In this document: one piece after another, positions 9,415-16,926 of the stretch | How positions within the stretch are numbered: the first letter of the stretch is position 1 | Layout of the letters: the number at the start of each line of letters is the position of its first letter | From: Planctomycetota bacterium | GTDB taxonomy: Bacteria > Planctomycetota > Phycisphaerae > UBA1845 > UTPLA1 | Reading direction: 5' to 3' | DNA length: 64,000 nucleotides | NCBI GenBank assembly: GCA_015654675.1 | Contig: JAATGM010000031.1 | Coordinates: forward strand, 1 to 64,000 | The notes under the pieces: model-generated | Database searches by the model: none | What the model was told of the DNA's origin: nothing | The model's input: only the letters and a program-made list of their open reading frames with translations | Program-made: the position numbers and the translations under genes

Positions 9415-10194
9415 ATGTCTTATCTGGGTGATATCGAGAGCAGTTTTGTGGATCGGATCGCGGGGACGCTGGTGAGCGGCGTGCCGCTCATGGGGGCCGT
9501 GCGTGGCGCGACCGGCGTGTTTCGACCGGCCATGCGCGCCGCGCTGCTGCGCGAGCGGACGCCGGCGGCATACGTGAGCGTGCTCGACGAGGCGACTGTG
9601 GCCGGTACGGCGACGGCGCGCGGGCCGCGCTGCGCGGTGTATGCGGCCACGCGGAGCTTGCGGCTGACGTCGAACCCGCGCGAGGGGGATGCGGCCGAGG
9701 TTGGCGTGTTCGAGGTGATCGGGCGGCTGCGCGGCCGGCTCGACTACTTCGAGGTGATTGCGGGGCGGAAGGCGCTCGGGCTTACGGTGAAGCTGCTCGA
9801 AGGCGACGAGCGCACGGCCATCGCCGAGTTGCTCTATCGCGTCGAGACACCCACTGCGGGATTGATGTTCGACGGCTCGATGCTGGGCGGCCCGGCCAGC
9901 ATCACGACGCGCGGGCTGCGCTCGCCGTTCGTCGAGCCGCCGGGCGTTCCGCCGGCCAATGAGCTGATCTGGAGCGGCGAGTTCCGCGGGGTGAACGATG
10001 CCGCGGTGGATGGGTCGATCTCGGCCATTGAGGCATTGATCGGGGCCGCGACAACCGGCGAACTCGTCGATGAGGCGGGAACTGCATGGCCGGGGATGCG
10101 AATTGTCGAGTGGTGGGAGGAACGGCCGCGATTTACTGACCCACATCTGAACATGGTTGCCCAGCCGGCCGGGATGCGTTTTCAACAGGATTAG
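9415..10194 (+). CDS. Gp37-like phage protein, last gene of the head module
   Basis: The 259-residue protein occupies the position of Mu gp37 (DUF1834), after gp36. The N-terminal part (MSYLGDIESSFVDRIAGTL) and the central region with alternating strands (GDAAEVGVFEVIGRLRG) are compatible with a small connector protein, but sequence identity to a named family is not evident to me. The C-terminal half contains a segment ELIWSGEFRGVNDAAVDG and a Trp-rich end (VEWWEERPRFTD). Function is inferred from position only. No tail sheath, tube, tape measure or baseplate gene follows; the next gene is a PEP-CTERM-type protein. Confidence 0.6.
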   Translation: MSYLGDIESSFVDRIAGTLVSGVPLMGAVRGATGVFRPAMRAALLRERTPAAYVSVLDEATVAGTATARGPRCAVYAATRSLRLTSNPREGDAAEVGVFEVIGRLRGRLDYFEVIAGRKALGLTVKLLEGDERTAIAELLYRVETPTAGLMFDGSMLGGPASITTRGLRSPFVEPPGVPPANELIWSGEFRGVNDAAVDGSISAIEALIGAATTGELVDEAGTAWPGMRIVEWWEERPRFTDPHLNMVAQPAGMRFQQD

Positions 10195-10379
10195 CCAGCG
10201 CGCGGCAGCACTGAAACGGCCGGGTCCGGAAAGCTCCGCGTTTTCAATGCAGGCGCGGGGGTAGCCGCGCAGAAGTTGCCGAAGCTATCGGCGTGGGCGG
10301 GCCCGCGTCGATAGGGCTGAGAACCACGGATCGGCCGCGCGGCGGACGACTTCGTAAATCGCTGAGAGGAGGACGGGTC

Positions 10380-10979
10380 ATGAAAACGGCTGCCGGTATT
10401 TTGGCGCTGGCTTTGATCGCATCTCCGGCCGGGGCGGCGCTGATTACGGCCGACACACTCGGCAACGATAACGCCACGACGAACGACTACTACGGCGTGC
10501 AGTTCGTGTCGGGTGAGGGGAGCGTCCGGTCAGTCACTTTTGACGTTTCGGGCACGGCCGGGGCGATGTTTGATTTTGATGGCGTGGGGAATTTCGCCGC
10601 CGGAACGAATCCGGTGGTGCGCGTGCCATCGCTGGTGGGCCTGTCGCCTTCGGATTTTAGCTATGTATGGAACAGCGCGGCCGGGCATCCGAGTGTGCTG
10701 ACGATCGATTTTGCGCCGGGCTCGTTTACAGCCGGCGATTCCTTTCGGTTCGGGGCTGACACCGACTTTCTCGTGACCGATCCGGCGCCGGGGCGCGTGT
10801 TCGGAATGGCGGGCGTGCCGTTCACGGTGCGGATGGAAAGCGGTTCGGAGGCGAGTGCTGCGTTCACGCAGGTTGGCAGCACGATGTCAGGTGCAGCTGT
10901 GTCGGTCGCGCCGGAACCGGCGACGGTCTGCTTCCTGCTGATGGGGCTATTGGCGCGTCGAGCGTCCACACGGTGGTGA
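10380..10979 (+). CDS. PEP-CTERM sorted exported protein
   Basis: The 199-residue protein has an N-terminal signal peptide (MKTAAGILALALIASPAGAA), a beta-rich body and the C-terminal sorting signal APEPATVCFLLMGLLARR: a PEP motif, a hydrophobic stretch and terminal arginines. Such proteins are processed by an exosortase and placed in the exopolysaccharide matrix or on the surface. The ATG at 10380 follows GAGAGGAGG. No exosortase is seen in this window. Base and codon use are like the neighbours and it is not part of the head module. Confidence 0.8.
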   Translation: MKTAAGILALALIASPAGAALITADTLGNDNATTNDYYGVQFVSGEGSVRSVTFDVSGTAGAMFDFDGVGNFAAGTNPVVRVPSLVGLSPSDFSYVWNSAAGHPSVLTIDFAPGSFTAGDSFRFGADTDFLVTDPAPGRVFGMAGVPFTVRMESGSEASAAFTQVGSTMSGAAVSVAPEPATVCFLLMGLLARRASTRW

Positions 10980-11269
10980 TCGCGATCGAGGAGGGTGTGC
11001 AGTCGAGGTGCAGTTTGGAAATGGGGCGCGGAGCGATTGGCAATGTTCAACAGTCGTGCGGTGGAGGGCATCGTCATGTGCGTTGAGAGCTATAAACGTG
11101 CCGCGATCGATCACGAACCGGGCTGCGTGCTTGCGCGTATCGAGGGTACATGGGGCTGGTCGACCGGACCTCCGCGGTGAGCCGCATCGGCGCTTAAGCC
11201 GATTTCGAGCGGCGCTGCGGTTGGATCGGCCAGGTCGACAGCCAGACCGGGTCCACCTAGCATCTGGTC
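10980..11269. other. Intergenic stretch without recognised genes
   Basis: Short open frames here lack ribosome binding sites and protein-like composition. I see no convincing RNA gene, terminator or repeat. Confidence 0.5.
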
Positions 11270-12100
11270 ATGTCCGTCGTTCGGCTGATGCGCGAGATTC
11301 GATTCTCAATCGATCGTGATTGGGCGGGGGCGGCGCACGGGGAAGAAGGGTTCAGCGGGGCACATCCGGTTTCCAATTCGTGGGGCGGCTGGCCCTCGGC
11401 GGTCGGCATCGCGCCCTACCTGACTTTGCGGGCCTATGTCGATGGTCCGCCCGATCCGGTCACGGGGTATCTGGTCAACATCCGGCTGATCGACGTCCTG
11501 CTGCGCGAGAAGGCGATTCCGCTGGCGGCCCAGCGGCTGCGCGAGTTCGGCGTGAAGGCCACCGGCGAGCGCCTGGTGCAGGGGCTTTGGTCGGCCGTCG
11601 CGCCGCATGCTCCGGAGCCGGCGCGGCTGCTCGCGCTCAAGCTGGGGACGACGCCGCATGTTCATTTCGAGGTCGAACGAGGAGCACCTGAGATGGTCCG
11701 GCTCACGCAGAGTTTCGAGTTTTCGGCGGCCCATCGGCTGCACGTCGACCGGTTGAGCGACGAGGAGAATCGCCGCGTCTTCGGCAAGTGCAACAATCCG
11801 CGCGGCCACGGTCACAACTACCAGGTCGAGGTGAGCGTGGTGGGGCGGCCGGACGCGACGAGCGGGTGCGTGCTGCCGTTGCCGCTGCTCGAGCGGATCG
11901 TGAAGGAGCGCGTGATCGACCGGCTCGACCACACGCATCTCAATCTGGATACAAAAGAGTTCGCGACTCTGAATCCGTCGGTGGAAAACATCGCCATCAC
12001 GGTCTGGAAAATGCTGGCCGACCAGGTCAGCCCGGCCAAGCTGGACTGCGTGCGGGTGTGGGAAACGCCCAAGACATACGCGGAATATCGGGGAGAATAG
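11270..12100 (+). CDS. 6-pyruvoyl/6-carboxytetrahydropterin synthase-like protein with duplicated domain
   Basis: The 276-residue protein carries a QueD/PTPS domain at about 142-276: FSAAHRLH with zinc ligand H155, GKCNNPRGHGHNY with C174, H180 and H182, then LDHTHLN and NPSVENIAI. This domain would act on dihydroneopterin triphosphate in the queuosine/deazapurine or pterin pathway. The N-terminal 140 residues look like a second, degenerate copy of the same fold (YLVNIRLIDVLLREKAIP) without the His and Cys ligands. A pterin carbinolamine dehydratase lies elsewhere in the window (44.6 kb) but no other que gene is adjacent. The start is uncertain: no clear ribosome binding site, and ATG 11288 is an alternative. 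Confidence 0.85.
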   Translation: MSVVRLMREIRFSIDRDWAGAAHGEEGFSGAHPVSNSWGGWPSAVGIAPYLTLRAYVDGPPDPVTGYLVNIRLIDVLLREKAIPLAAQRLREFGVKATGERLVQGLWSAVAPHAPEPARLLALKLGTTPHVHFEVERGAPEMVRLTQSFEFSAAHRLHVDRLSDEENRRVFGKCNNPRGHGHNYQVEVSVVGRPDATSGCVLPLPLLERIVKERVIDRLDHTHLNLDTKEFATLNPSVENIAITVWKMLADQVSPAKLDCVRVWETPKTYAEYRGE

Positions 12101-12214
12101 CGGGTTTGGCCGCGTTTTTGGGGCAAAAACACTTTCTGCCGGCCGGGCGTCGTGGGTAGAATTGTGGCAGGGGCGGTGTCGTGGTGCGCGCCGTCCGGGG
12201 AGGCGGGAGAATCC

Positions 12215-14104
12215 ATGTCGAGTTTTCGCAATCGAAGAGGACTTACAGCCGCACTGGCGGCGGCGGTCGTGGGAGTTTCGGTCTGCCCCGCGCTGGCGAT
12301 CAAGATTGTGTCTTACAATCTCCTCAACTATCCCGGGACCAGTGCGGCCGAACGCGACCCGCTCTTTCGGACGATCCTGAACGATCTTCAGCCCGACATT
12401 GTGATGGCGGGCGAAGTTCAGAACGCGACGGCGGCGGCGCTGTTTCGTAACAACGTCCTGAATATGGTCAATCCGGGGGCGTGGGTCGAGGACATGCACG
12501 TCGATTGCGGTGACACGGACCAATCGCTTTTCTACCGGAGCAGCGTTGTTTCGCAGGCAGGCGTGGGTGCGGATCGGTTGACGATCATCGGGTCGACGCC
12601 GCGGACGTCACCGCGCTGGAAGCTGCAACTTGCCGGGTATACCCAACCGAGCAGTGCATTCTATATATATGGATGCCATCTGAAGGCGAACGACACGACC
12701 ACCGACGCCGCCGAGCGCACTTCGGGGGCGAATCTCATCCGCGCGGACGCGAACAATTTTCCGGCCGGGACGCGGTTCATGGTCGCAGGCGATATGAACT
12801 TTTATCGCATGTCTACCGAGCCGGCCTACACCAGTTTTACGGGGTCGCAGGCCGACAACGACGGCCGGCTGGCGGACGTATTGAATCCGTCGTTGGTCCT
12901 GCAGGAGTGGCACAACAGCATGGCGCTGCGGCTCATGCACACGCAGTCGCCGCGCGCGAGCAATCCTTCGTATTCGGGCGACGGGGCGACGGGCGGGATG
13001 GATGATCGCTTCGATTTCATCTTTGTTTCGACCGCGCTCAACGGCGGAACCGGGCTTTCGTATGTGTCAGGGACTTATCGCTCGGTTGGGAACGATGGAA
13101 ATCGTTGTTGCAATTCGGCGGTGAATAACCCGTTGCCTAACCTGGACGTTTCGAACGACGTCGCGAACGCACTGTGGGGCGCGGCCGACCATCTGCCTGT
13201 GCTGCTTCAGCTCCGGTCGCCGGCGCGCGGCACGATTTCGACGCCGACTCTGGCATTCGGCTCGGTGCTGATCGATTACAGCGCGACGCAAACGCTCACC
13301 GTCAGCGACGCCGCGTCGGTCCCGGGCGAGTCGATGACCTATCAGTACGCCTCGGCACCGCCGGGGAGTTTCGTCGGGCCGGGCGGCGTTTTGTCGGCGG
13401 CCGCGGGCGTGTCGAACAACGACTCCGTTTCAATGGATACGAGCACCGCCGGCGTGAAGGACTTGTCGCCGGCCCTGACGATTTCGACCAATGCCGGTGA
13501 GACGCCCACGATCAACGTGGCCGCAACGGGCACGGTGCTCAATCATGGCGTGCCGTCGAGCGATCAAAGTTCGCAACAATTGTCGGGCGTGGTGGATTTC
13601 GGCTTGCACGCGCCCGGCGGCTTTTCGCAGCAGACGGCCACGATCTACAACGTCGGCTTCGATGGGCTGCAGGCCCCCGTGGAGATTTATGACGCCTTTT
13701 TCAGCGGACCCGACGCGGCGCGGTTTTCGCTCGTGGATCTGCCTTCGTTTTTTGCTGACGGCACGCCGGCATTCATTTCGATTTACTTTGACGACACGGG
13801 CGTGACGCCCGGGGCGAGCTATTCGGCGTCGGTCGAGTTCGTCACGGCGGACGACACGAGTCTGCCGGGGGCCGCGTCGCTCGACAGCGTGACGTTTACG
13901 CTGCTGGCGGGCGTGCCGGCCGTGAAGGGTGATTTCAACTTCAACGCGGTGGTGGATTGTTCGGACATCGCGCCGTTTGTGGCGGTGCTGCTCAATCCGC
14001 CGGGCGCGACCGTCTCACAGCGCTTTATCGCCGACATGAACGACGACACGCGCAACGACGGAATTGATATTCAACTCTTCCGCAACGCGCTTATTTGCCC
14101 GTAG
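12215..14104 (+). CDS. Secreted endonuclease/exonuclease/phosphatase-fold protein with dockerin-like tail
   Basis: The 629-residue protein has a signal peptide (to about residue 28), then an EEP-fold domain: IKIVSYNLLNYP at the start, GDMNFYR in the middle, DRFDFIFVS and ADHLPVLLQL at the end, which are the metal- and phosphate-binding positions of DNase-I-like enzymes. Two or more beta-sandwich regions follow at about 350-570 (choice-of-anchor type). The last 60 residues (GDFNFNAVVDCSDIAPFV, then ADMNDDTRNDGIDIQLF) form a paired Asp/Asn calcium-binding dockerin-like repeat common in planctomycete secreted proteins. It would act outside the cell on nucleic acids or phosphoesters. The last codons overlap the end of the convergent heme oxygenase gene by 14 bp. 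Confidence 0.82.
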   Translation: MSSFRNRRGLTAALAAAVVGVSVCPALAIKIVSYNLLNYPGTSAAERDPLFRTILNDLQPDIVMAGEVQNATAAALFRNNVLNMVNPGAWVEDMHVDCGDTDQSLFYRSSVVSQAGVGADRLTIIGSTPRTSPRWKLQLAGYTQPSSAFYIYGCHLKANDTTTDAAERTSGANLIRADANNFPAGTRFMVAGDMNFYRMSTEPAYTSFTGSQADNDGRLADVLNPSLVLQEWHNSMALRLMHTQSPRASNPSYSGDGATGGMDDRFDFIFVSTALNGGTGLSYVSGTYRSVGNDGNRCCNSAVNNPLPNLDVSNDVANALWGAADHLPVLLQLRSPARGTISTPTLAFGSVLIDYSATQTLTVSDAASVPGESMTYQYASAPPGSFVGPGGVLSAAAGVSNNDSVSMDTSTAGVKDLSPALTISTNAGETPTINVAATGTVLNHGVPSSDQSSQQLSGVVDFGLHAPGGFSQQTATIYNVGFDGLQAPVEIYDAFFSGPDAARFSLVDLPSFFADGTPAFISIYFDDTGVTPGASYSASVEFVTADDTSLPGAASLDSVTFTLLAGVPAVKGDFNFNAVVDCSDIAPFVAVLLNPPGATVSQRFIADMNDDTRNDGIDIQLFRNALICP

Positions 14105-14744
14105 CCGGGGCGGCGTAGAGCTCTTCGTAAACCTCGGTGATCCCCGAAAAGGTCGCGCCGGCCGCGTTCACGATCGCGGCCCGCTGGGCCGGCGTCAGCT
14201 CGATGGCGTCCATGTCGGCCCGGAAAGCGCCCCAGTATTCGCGCTGCTTGTCGCCGTAGGGGTCGAGGTAGCGCGTGCCCGCTTCGCCGGCGAACTTGTA
14301 GGTTCGGCGGACGACCTGCGTGAGCATCTTCGAACCGTTCTTGCTGCCTTCGAGCACGTAGTGGACGCCGAGCAGGGCGAGCGGCTCATCGGCCGCCAGT
14401 AGGTCGAGCGTGTCGATCATGCGCTGCGTGGCGGGAACCGGTGCGATGTCGGCGATGTCGCGGCCGAAGTAGGCCAGGTCTTCGCGGAGGTAGGGCTCCT
14501 GATACTGATAGTCGCGGACGACGGCGGCCACGGCCGGATTGCGGCGGGCCAGGGTGCGGAGGTGGGCCTCCAGCGCGCGATGCAGGCAGAAGAGCTGGAC
14601 GAGCGATTCAACGTAGTGCTCGCGCGCGAGCGTTCCCGCGATCATGGCCTGCTGAAAGCCGGTCTTCTCGGCGCGGTCGTGCAGGGTGCGCGTGTCGGTT
14701 CGCAGTCGCATCATGATCGAATCGGGGGTAGTGACGGCGGTCAT
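14091..14744 (-). CDS. Heme oxygenase (biliverdin-forming type)
   Basis: The 217-residue all-helical protein would cleave heme to biliverdin, CO and Fe2+, using reducing equivalents from a ferredoxin or reductase. The proximal heme ligand is probably H22 in LHDRAEKTGF, and the distal helix carries the flexible glycines in YVLEGSKNGSKML. Length is typical for bacterial heme oxygenases. It is the second gene of an operon with a small membrane protein 35 bp upstream, and a Fur-like palindrome precedes the pair, which supports a role in getting iron from heme under iron limitation. Confidence 0.87.
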   Translation of the reverse strand: MTAVTTPDSIMMRLRTDTRTLHDRAEKTGFQQAMIAGTLAREHYVESLVQLFCLHRALEAHLRTLARRNPAVAAVVRDYQYQEPYLREDLAYFGRDIADIAPVPATQRMIDTLDLLAADEPLALLGVHYVLEGSKNGSKMLTQVVRRTYKFAGEAGTRYLDPYGDKQREYWGAFRADMDAIELTPAQRAAIVNAAGATFSGITEVYEELYAAPATGK

Positions 14745-14779
14745 TCTGATACTCCGGGTAAAACAGGGTGATGATCTGT

Positions 14780-14989
14780 TCAGTCGGTCACGAGCCGGGC
14801 GTCGGCCGGGCGCGACGGCTGCCGATCATTAGCGGCGATGATACCCCTGGCCGCAAGTATGGGGAGGATGATCCACAGCAATCCCTTAATCAGGAAGAAG
14901 GCGAAGCCGGCCGCACCCAGGCGTCGAAGCCAGGGGTGTCGAGCGTGGGTCTGCGGGTCGATCAACGCGGCGGTCTGCGGGGTGGACAT
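14780..14989 (-). CDS. Small single-pass membrane protein, first gene of the heme oxygenase operon
   Basis: The 69-residue product has one hydrophobic segment (GAAGFAFFLIKGLLWIILPIL) flanked by charged ends. The frame is open upstream, but the ATG at 14989 has a TAGGAG site and makes MSTPQTAALI the N-terminus. Its position between a Fur-like box and heme oxygenase suggests iron-regulated expression. I do not recognise the family; a partner in heme or electron delivery is possible but speculative. Confidence 0.65.
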   Translation of the reverse strand: MSTPQTAALIDPQTHARHPWLRRLGAAGFAFFLIKGLLWIILPILAARGIIAANDRQPSRPADARLVTD

Positions 14990-15002
14990 CGGCGCTCCTA
15001 AT

Positions 15003-15017
15003 TGAGACTGAGTCTCA
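15003..15017. promoter_or_regulatory. Fur-like operator, perfect 7-1-7 inverted repeat
   Basis: TGAGACT-G-AGTCTCA is an exact 7-1-7 palindrome, the geometry of ferric-uptake-regulator boxes, and is close to the TGAGAAT-N-ATTCTCA forms used in many bacteria. It lies 14 bp upstream of the small membrane gene and just downstream of the predicted -10 box, where a bound repressor would block transcription. Confidence 0.75.
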
Positions 15018-15026
15018 GTCTCCAAA

Positions 15027-15055
15027 AAAGTAGCCGGGTACAGCCGATGTCGCAA
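15027..15055 (-). promoter_or_regulatory. Promoter of the heme oxygenase operon
   Basis: On the minus strand TTGCGA (15055-15050) and TACTTT (15032-15027) are separated by 17 bp, a fair sigma-70 type promoter. The Fur-like box begins 10 bp downstream. Confidence 0.5.
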
Positions 15056-15167
15056 GGGGCCTGGGCGAAAAAAAACGTGCGAATTTGGGACGTCCGCCGA
15101 CGCGCGAAATCTTCCGGGTTGTGCAGCGGATCAGGCGGTTGTGAACGGGATCGCGGTGGGCAGCGCG

Positions 15168-15815
15168 TCAGTCGGCGTCTGAATCTTCATCTTCTTCATC
15201 GGCCGCGTCGCCGTCGGACTCGCCGTAGGGAATCGAGCGCTCCTTGTCGCCTTCGCATTTCAGGCAGCGCTTAGCGAACGGAAGGATTTCGAGCCGCTTG
15301 CGCGGGATGGGCTTGCCGCAGGTGGCGCATGCCCCATAGATGCTCGAATCGAGACGCGCGAGCGCTTCCTCGACTTCGTCGAGCTGAGCGGCCTCGATCG
15401 ACAACAGGCCGGCGGTCAGTTCGTCTTCGAAGCCGTCGGACGCGCGATCGGCGATGTCGGACGGATCGCCGTCGTTCGAGGCCAGTTGGTCGCGGCCCGA
15501 ACGGACGACGTTGTTGATCGACAGGCGGCGCTGCAGAAGCGCCGAGCGAATGCCGTCCAGGAATTCCTTGTCGAATGTTGCCGCGGATTGCACGAGTATC
15601 GCCCTGGCAGGTCCGGTCGGCTTGGGCAGAGGCGGCGGCGCGACGGCGGCCTTCGCAACGGGCGCTGGTTTGGCGGCGACCGGTTTTGCCGGGGCCGGCT
15701 TGGCCGCGGGCTTTGCGGCGGGGACTGGTTTTGCGGCGACGGCCTTGGCCGCGGGTTTTGCGACCGGGGCCGGCTTGGTGGGCGATGGACGAGCGGGCTT
15801 GCGCGAAGTTGCCAT
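15168..15815 (-). CDS. DksA/TraR-type zinc-finger protein with Ala/Pro/Lys-rich arm
   Basis: The 215-residue protein ends in a DksA-like C4 zinc finger (C163, C166, C184 and C187: ACATCGKPIPRKRL and KRCLKCEG), preceded by the helical coiled-coil region (FLDGIRSALLQRRLSINN, EVEEALARLDSSIYG). The N-terminal 65 residues are a repetitive PAAKPAPAKPVAAKP arm like eukaryotic histone H1 tails, which probably binds DNA or RNA polymerase non-specifically. The C-terminus is very acidic. DksA-type proteins bind in the RNA polymerase secondary channel and modulate initiation with ppGpp; whether this one keeps the acidic tip residues needed for that is not clear. Confidence 0.85.
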   Translation of the reverse strand: MATSRKPARPSPTKPAPVAKPAAKAVAAKPVPAAKPAAKPAPAKPVAAKPAPVAKAAVAPPPLPKPTGPARAILVQSAATFDKEFLDGIRSALLQRRLSINNVVRSGRDQLASNDGDPSDIADRASDGFEDELTAGLLSIEAAQLDEVEEALARLDSSIYGACATCGKPIPRKRLEILPFAKRCLKCEGDKERSIPYGESDGDAADEEDEDSDAD

Positions 15816-16017
15816 AGGGTCTTTCTATTTCGAGGTTGGCGAGGCGTTACTGCCGCCGATATTCCGTCCCCTGATCCCCAGGGGGCCATGTACCATGCAA
15901 TTGTATAGCTCTCAAGTCAAGCGTTCGGCAAGCCCCAAGTATCGATTTACTGCGCTTTTAGTTTTTTTCGTAACTCCCTTTGCCGCCACGAGCAGGGAGC
16001 GATTTTAGCCCTCCAGG

Positions 16018-16040
16018 GTGGAACGGTGATCCAGCTTGAT
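16018..16040 (+). repeat. 23-bp direct repeat, copy 2, upstream of the second phage-like block
   Basis: Identical to 3360-3382 over 23 bases and in the same orientation. The following lipoprotein gene starts 48 bp downstream. The flanking bases differ between the two copies, so the identity is confined to this element. Confidence 0.85.
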
Positions 16041-16087
16041 ACGCGGACGCGGCGTTTTGGTTCGCGCCGCGGGAAAGCGAGGGATCG

Positions 16088-16615
16088 ATGTTGCGAAGGG
16101 TGCGAAACGGTTTGGCGGGCTGGCTGGTGATGGCGATCGCGCCGCCGGCGGGCTGCGTGGGCCATGCCCAGGTCGAGCTGGCGGCGGCCGACGCGATGGA
16201 TTCGGTCGCGTCCGAGACGACGCGGGCGCTGGACGAATACGACCACGAGACGCGCGCGGCCGACGGTGAGCGGCAGCGACGCGTGATCGCGGCGTTTGTC
16301 GAGCGGACGAAGAAGGACCACGCCAACGAGGAGGCCATGGCGGGTCACGAGACGATGGTGGCCGCGGCGCTCGAGGCGATTGATGCCGATCGTGAGGCGG
16401 CCCGGCTGCGGCGGACGCGGGCCGGCGACAACGTGGCCGTGTTGCGCGAGACGGCGGCGGGGCTGCGGCGCTTCGGCGTCGACTCGATGCGGCTGGATGA
16501 CGAGATGCGCCGCTACGTCGAGTCGCTGATTGACGCGCGCAAGCGGAGCGTGGCGGCGGGTACGCCCACCACGGCCCCGGCGGCCGCGAGTGATGGCGCG
16601 AAGGGAGGCAGGTGA
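16088..16615 (+). CDS. Small helical lipoprotein of the second phage-like block
   Basis: The 175-residue product has a signal peptide and lipobox-like end (LVMAIAPPAGC), then an Ala/Arg/Glu-rich helical body and an Ala/Pro-rich tail. A lipid-anchored, helical protein beside a membrane plus coiled-coil protein resembles an outer spanin or other lysis component, but no sequence match is evident, so this is inference from layout. The stop overlaps the next start (TGATG). A GAGGG site precedes the ATG. Confidence 0.6.
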   Translation: MLRRVRNGLAGWLVMAIAPPAGCVGHAQVELAAADAMDSVASETTRALDEYDHETRAADGERQRRVIAAFVERTKKDHANEEAMAGHETMVAAALEAIDADREAARLRRTRAGDNVAVLRETAAGLRRFGVDSMRLDDEMRRYVESLIDARKRSVAAGTPTTAPAAASDGAKGGR

Positions 16616-16896
16616 TGGCAAGCGTAACGGAGGCGCTGGACCGGCTGGTCGGCGCGGTGGATCAGGCGGCGTCGCAGGCCGATGGGGGCGCGACGACGCC
16701 TTCGCAGCGGGCGCGCGACGCGATTGACGAAGTGCTCGAAGGCCCGCGGCGGACGACGCAGGTCGTCTCGCTGGGCGAGAGCGAGGTGGTGGCGGCGTTT
16801 CGCCGCGAGTTGGCCGACGGGTTCATCCGCATCGATACGGTGAACCAGTTGCTGCGGCTGGTGTCGGCGGTGGTGGAGCGGATCGTCGCGGCCTGA
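16615..16896 (+). CDS. Small helical protein in the phage-like block
   Basis: The 93-residue product (MASVTEALDRLVGAVDQ...) is predicted helical, ends with a hydrophobic helix (LLRLVSAVVERIVAA) and has a strong GGAGG site. Translation is coupled to the preceding lipoprotein by the TGATG overlap. No family is recognised. Confidence 0.6.
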   Translation: MASVTEALDRLVGAVDQAASQADGGATTPSQRARDAIDEVLEGPRRTTQVVSLGESEVVAAFRRELADGFIRIDTVNQLLRLVSAVVERIVAA

Positions 16897-16926
16897 TGGC
16901 AGCGACGGCGTGAAGGAGGGGTTCTC

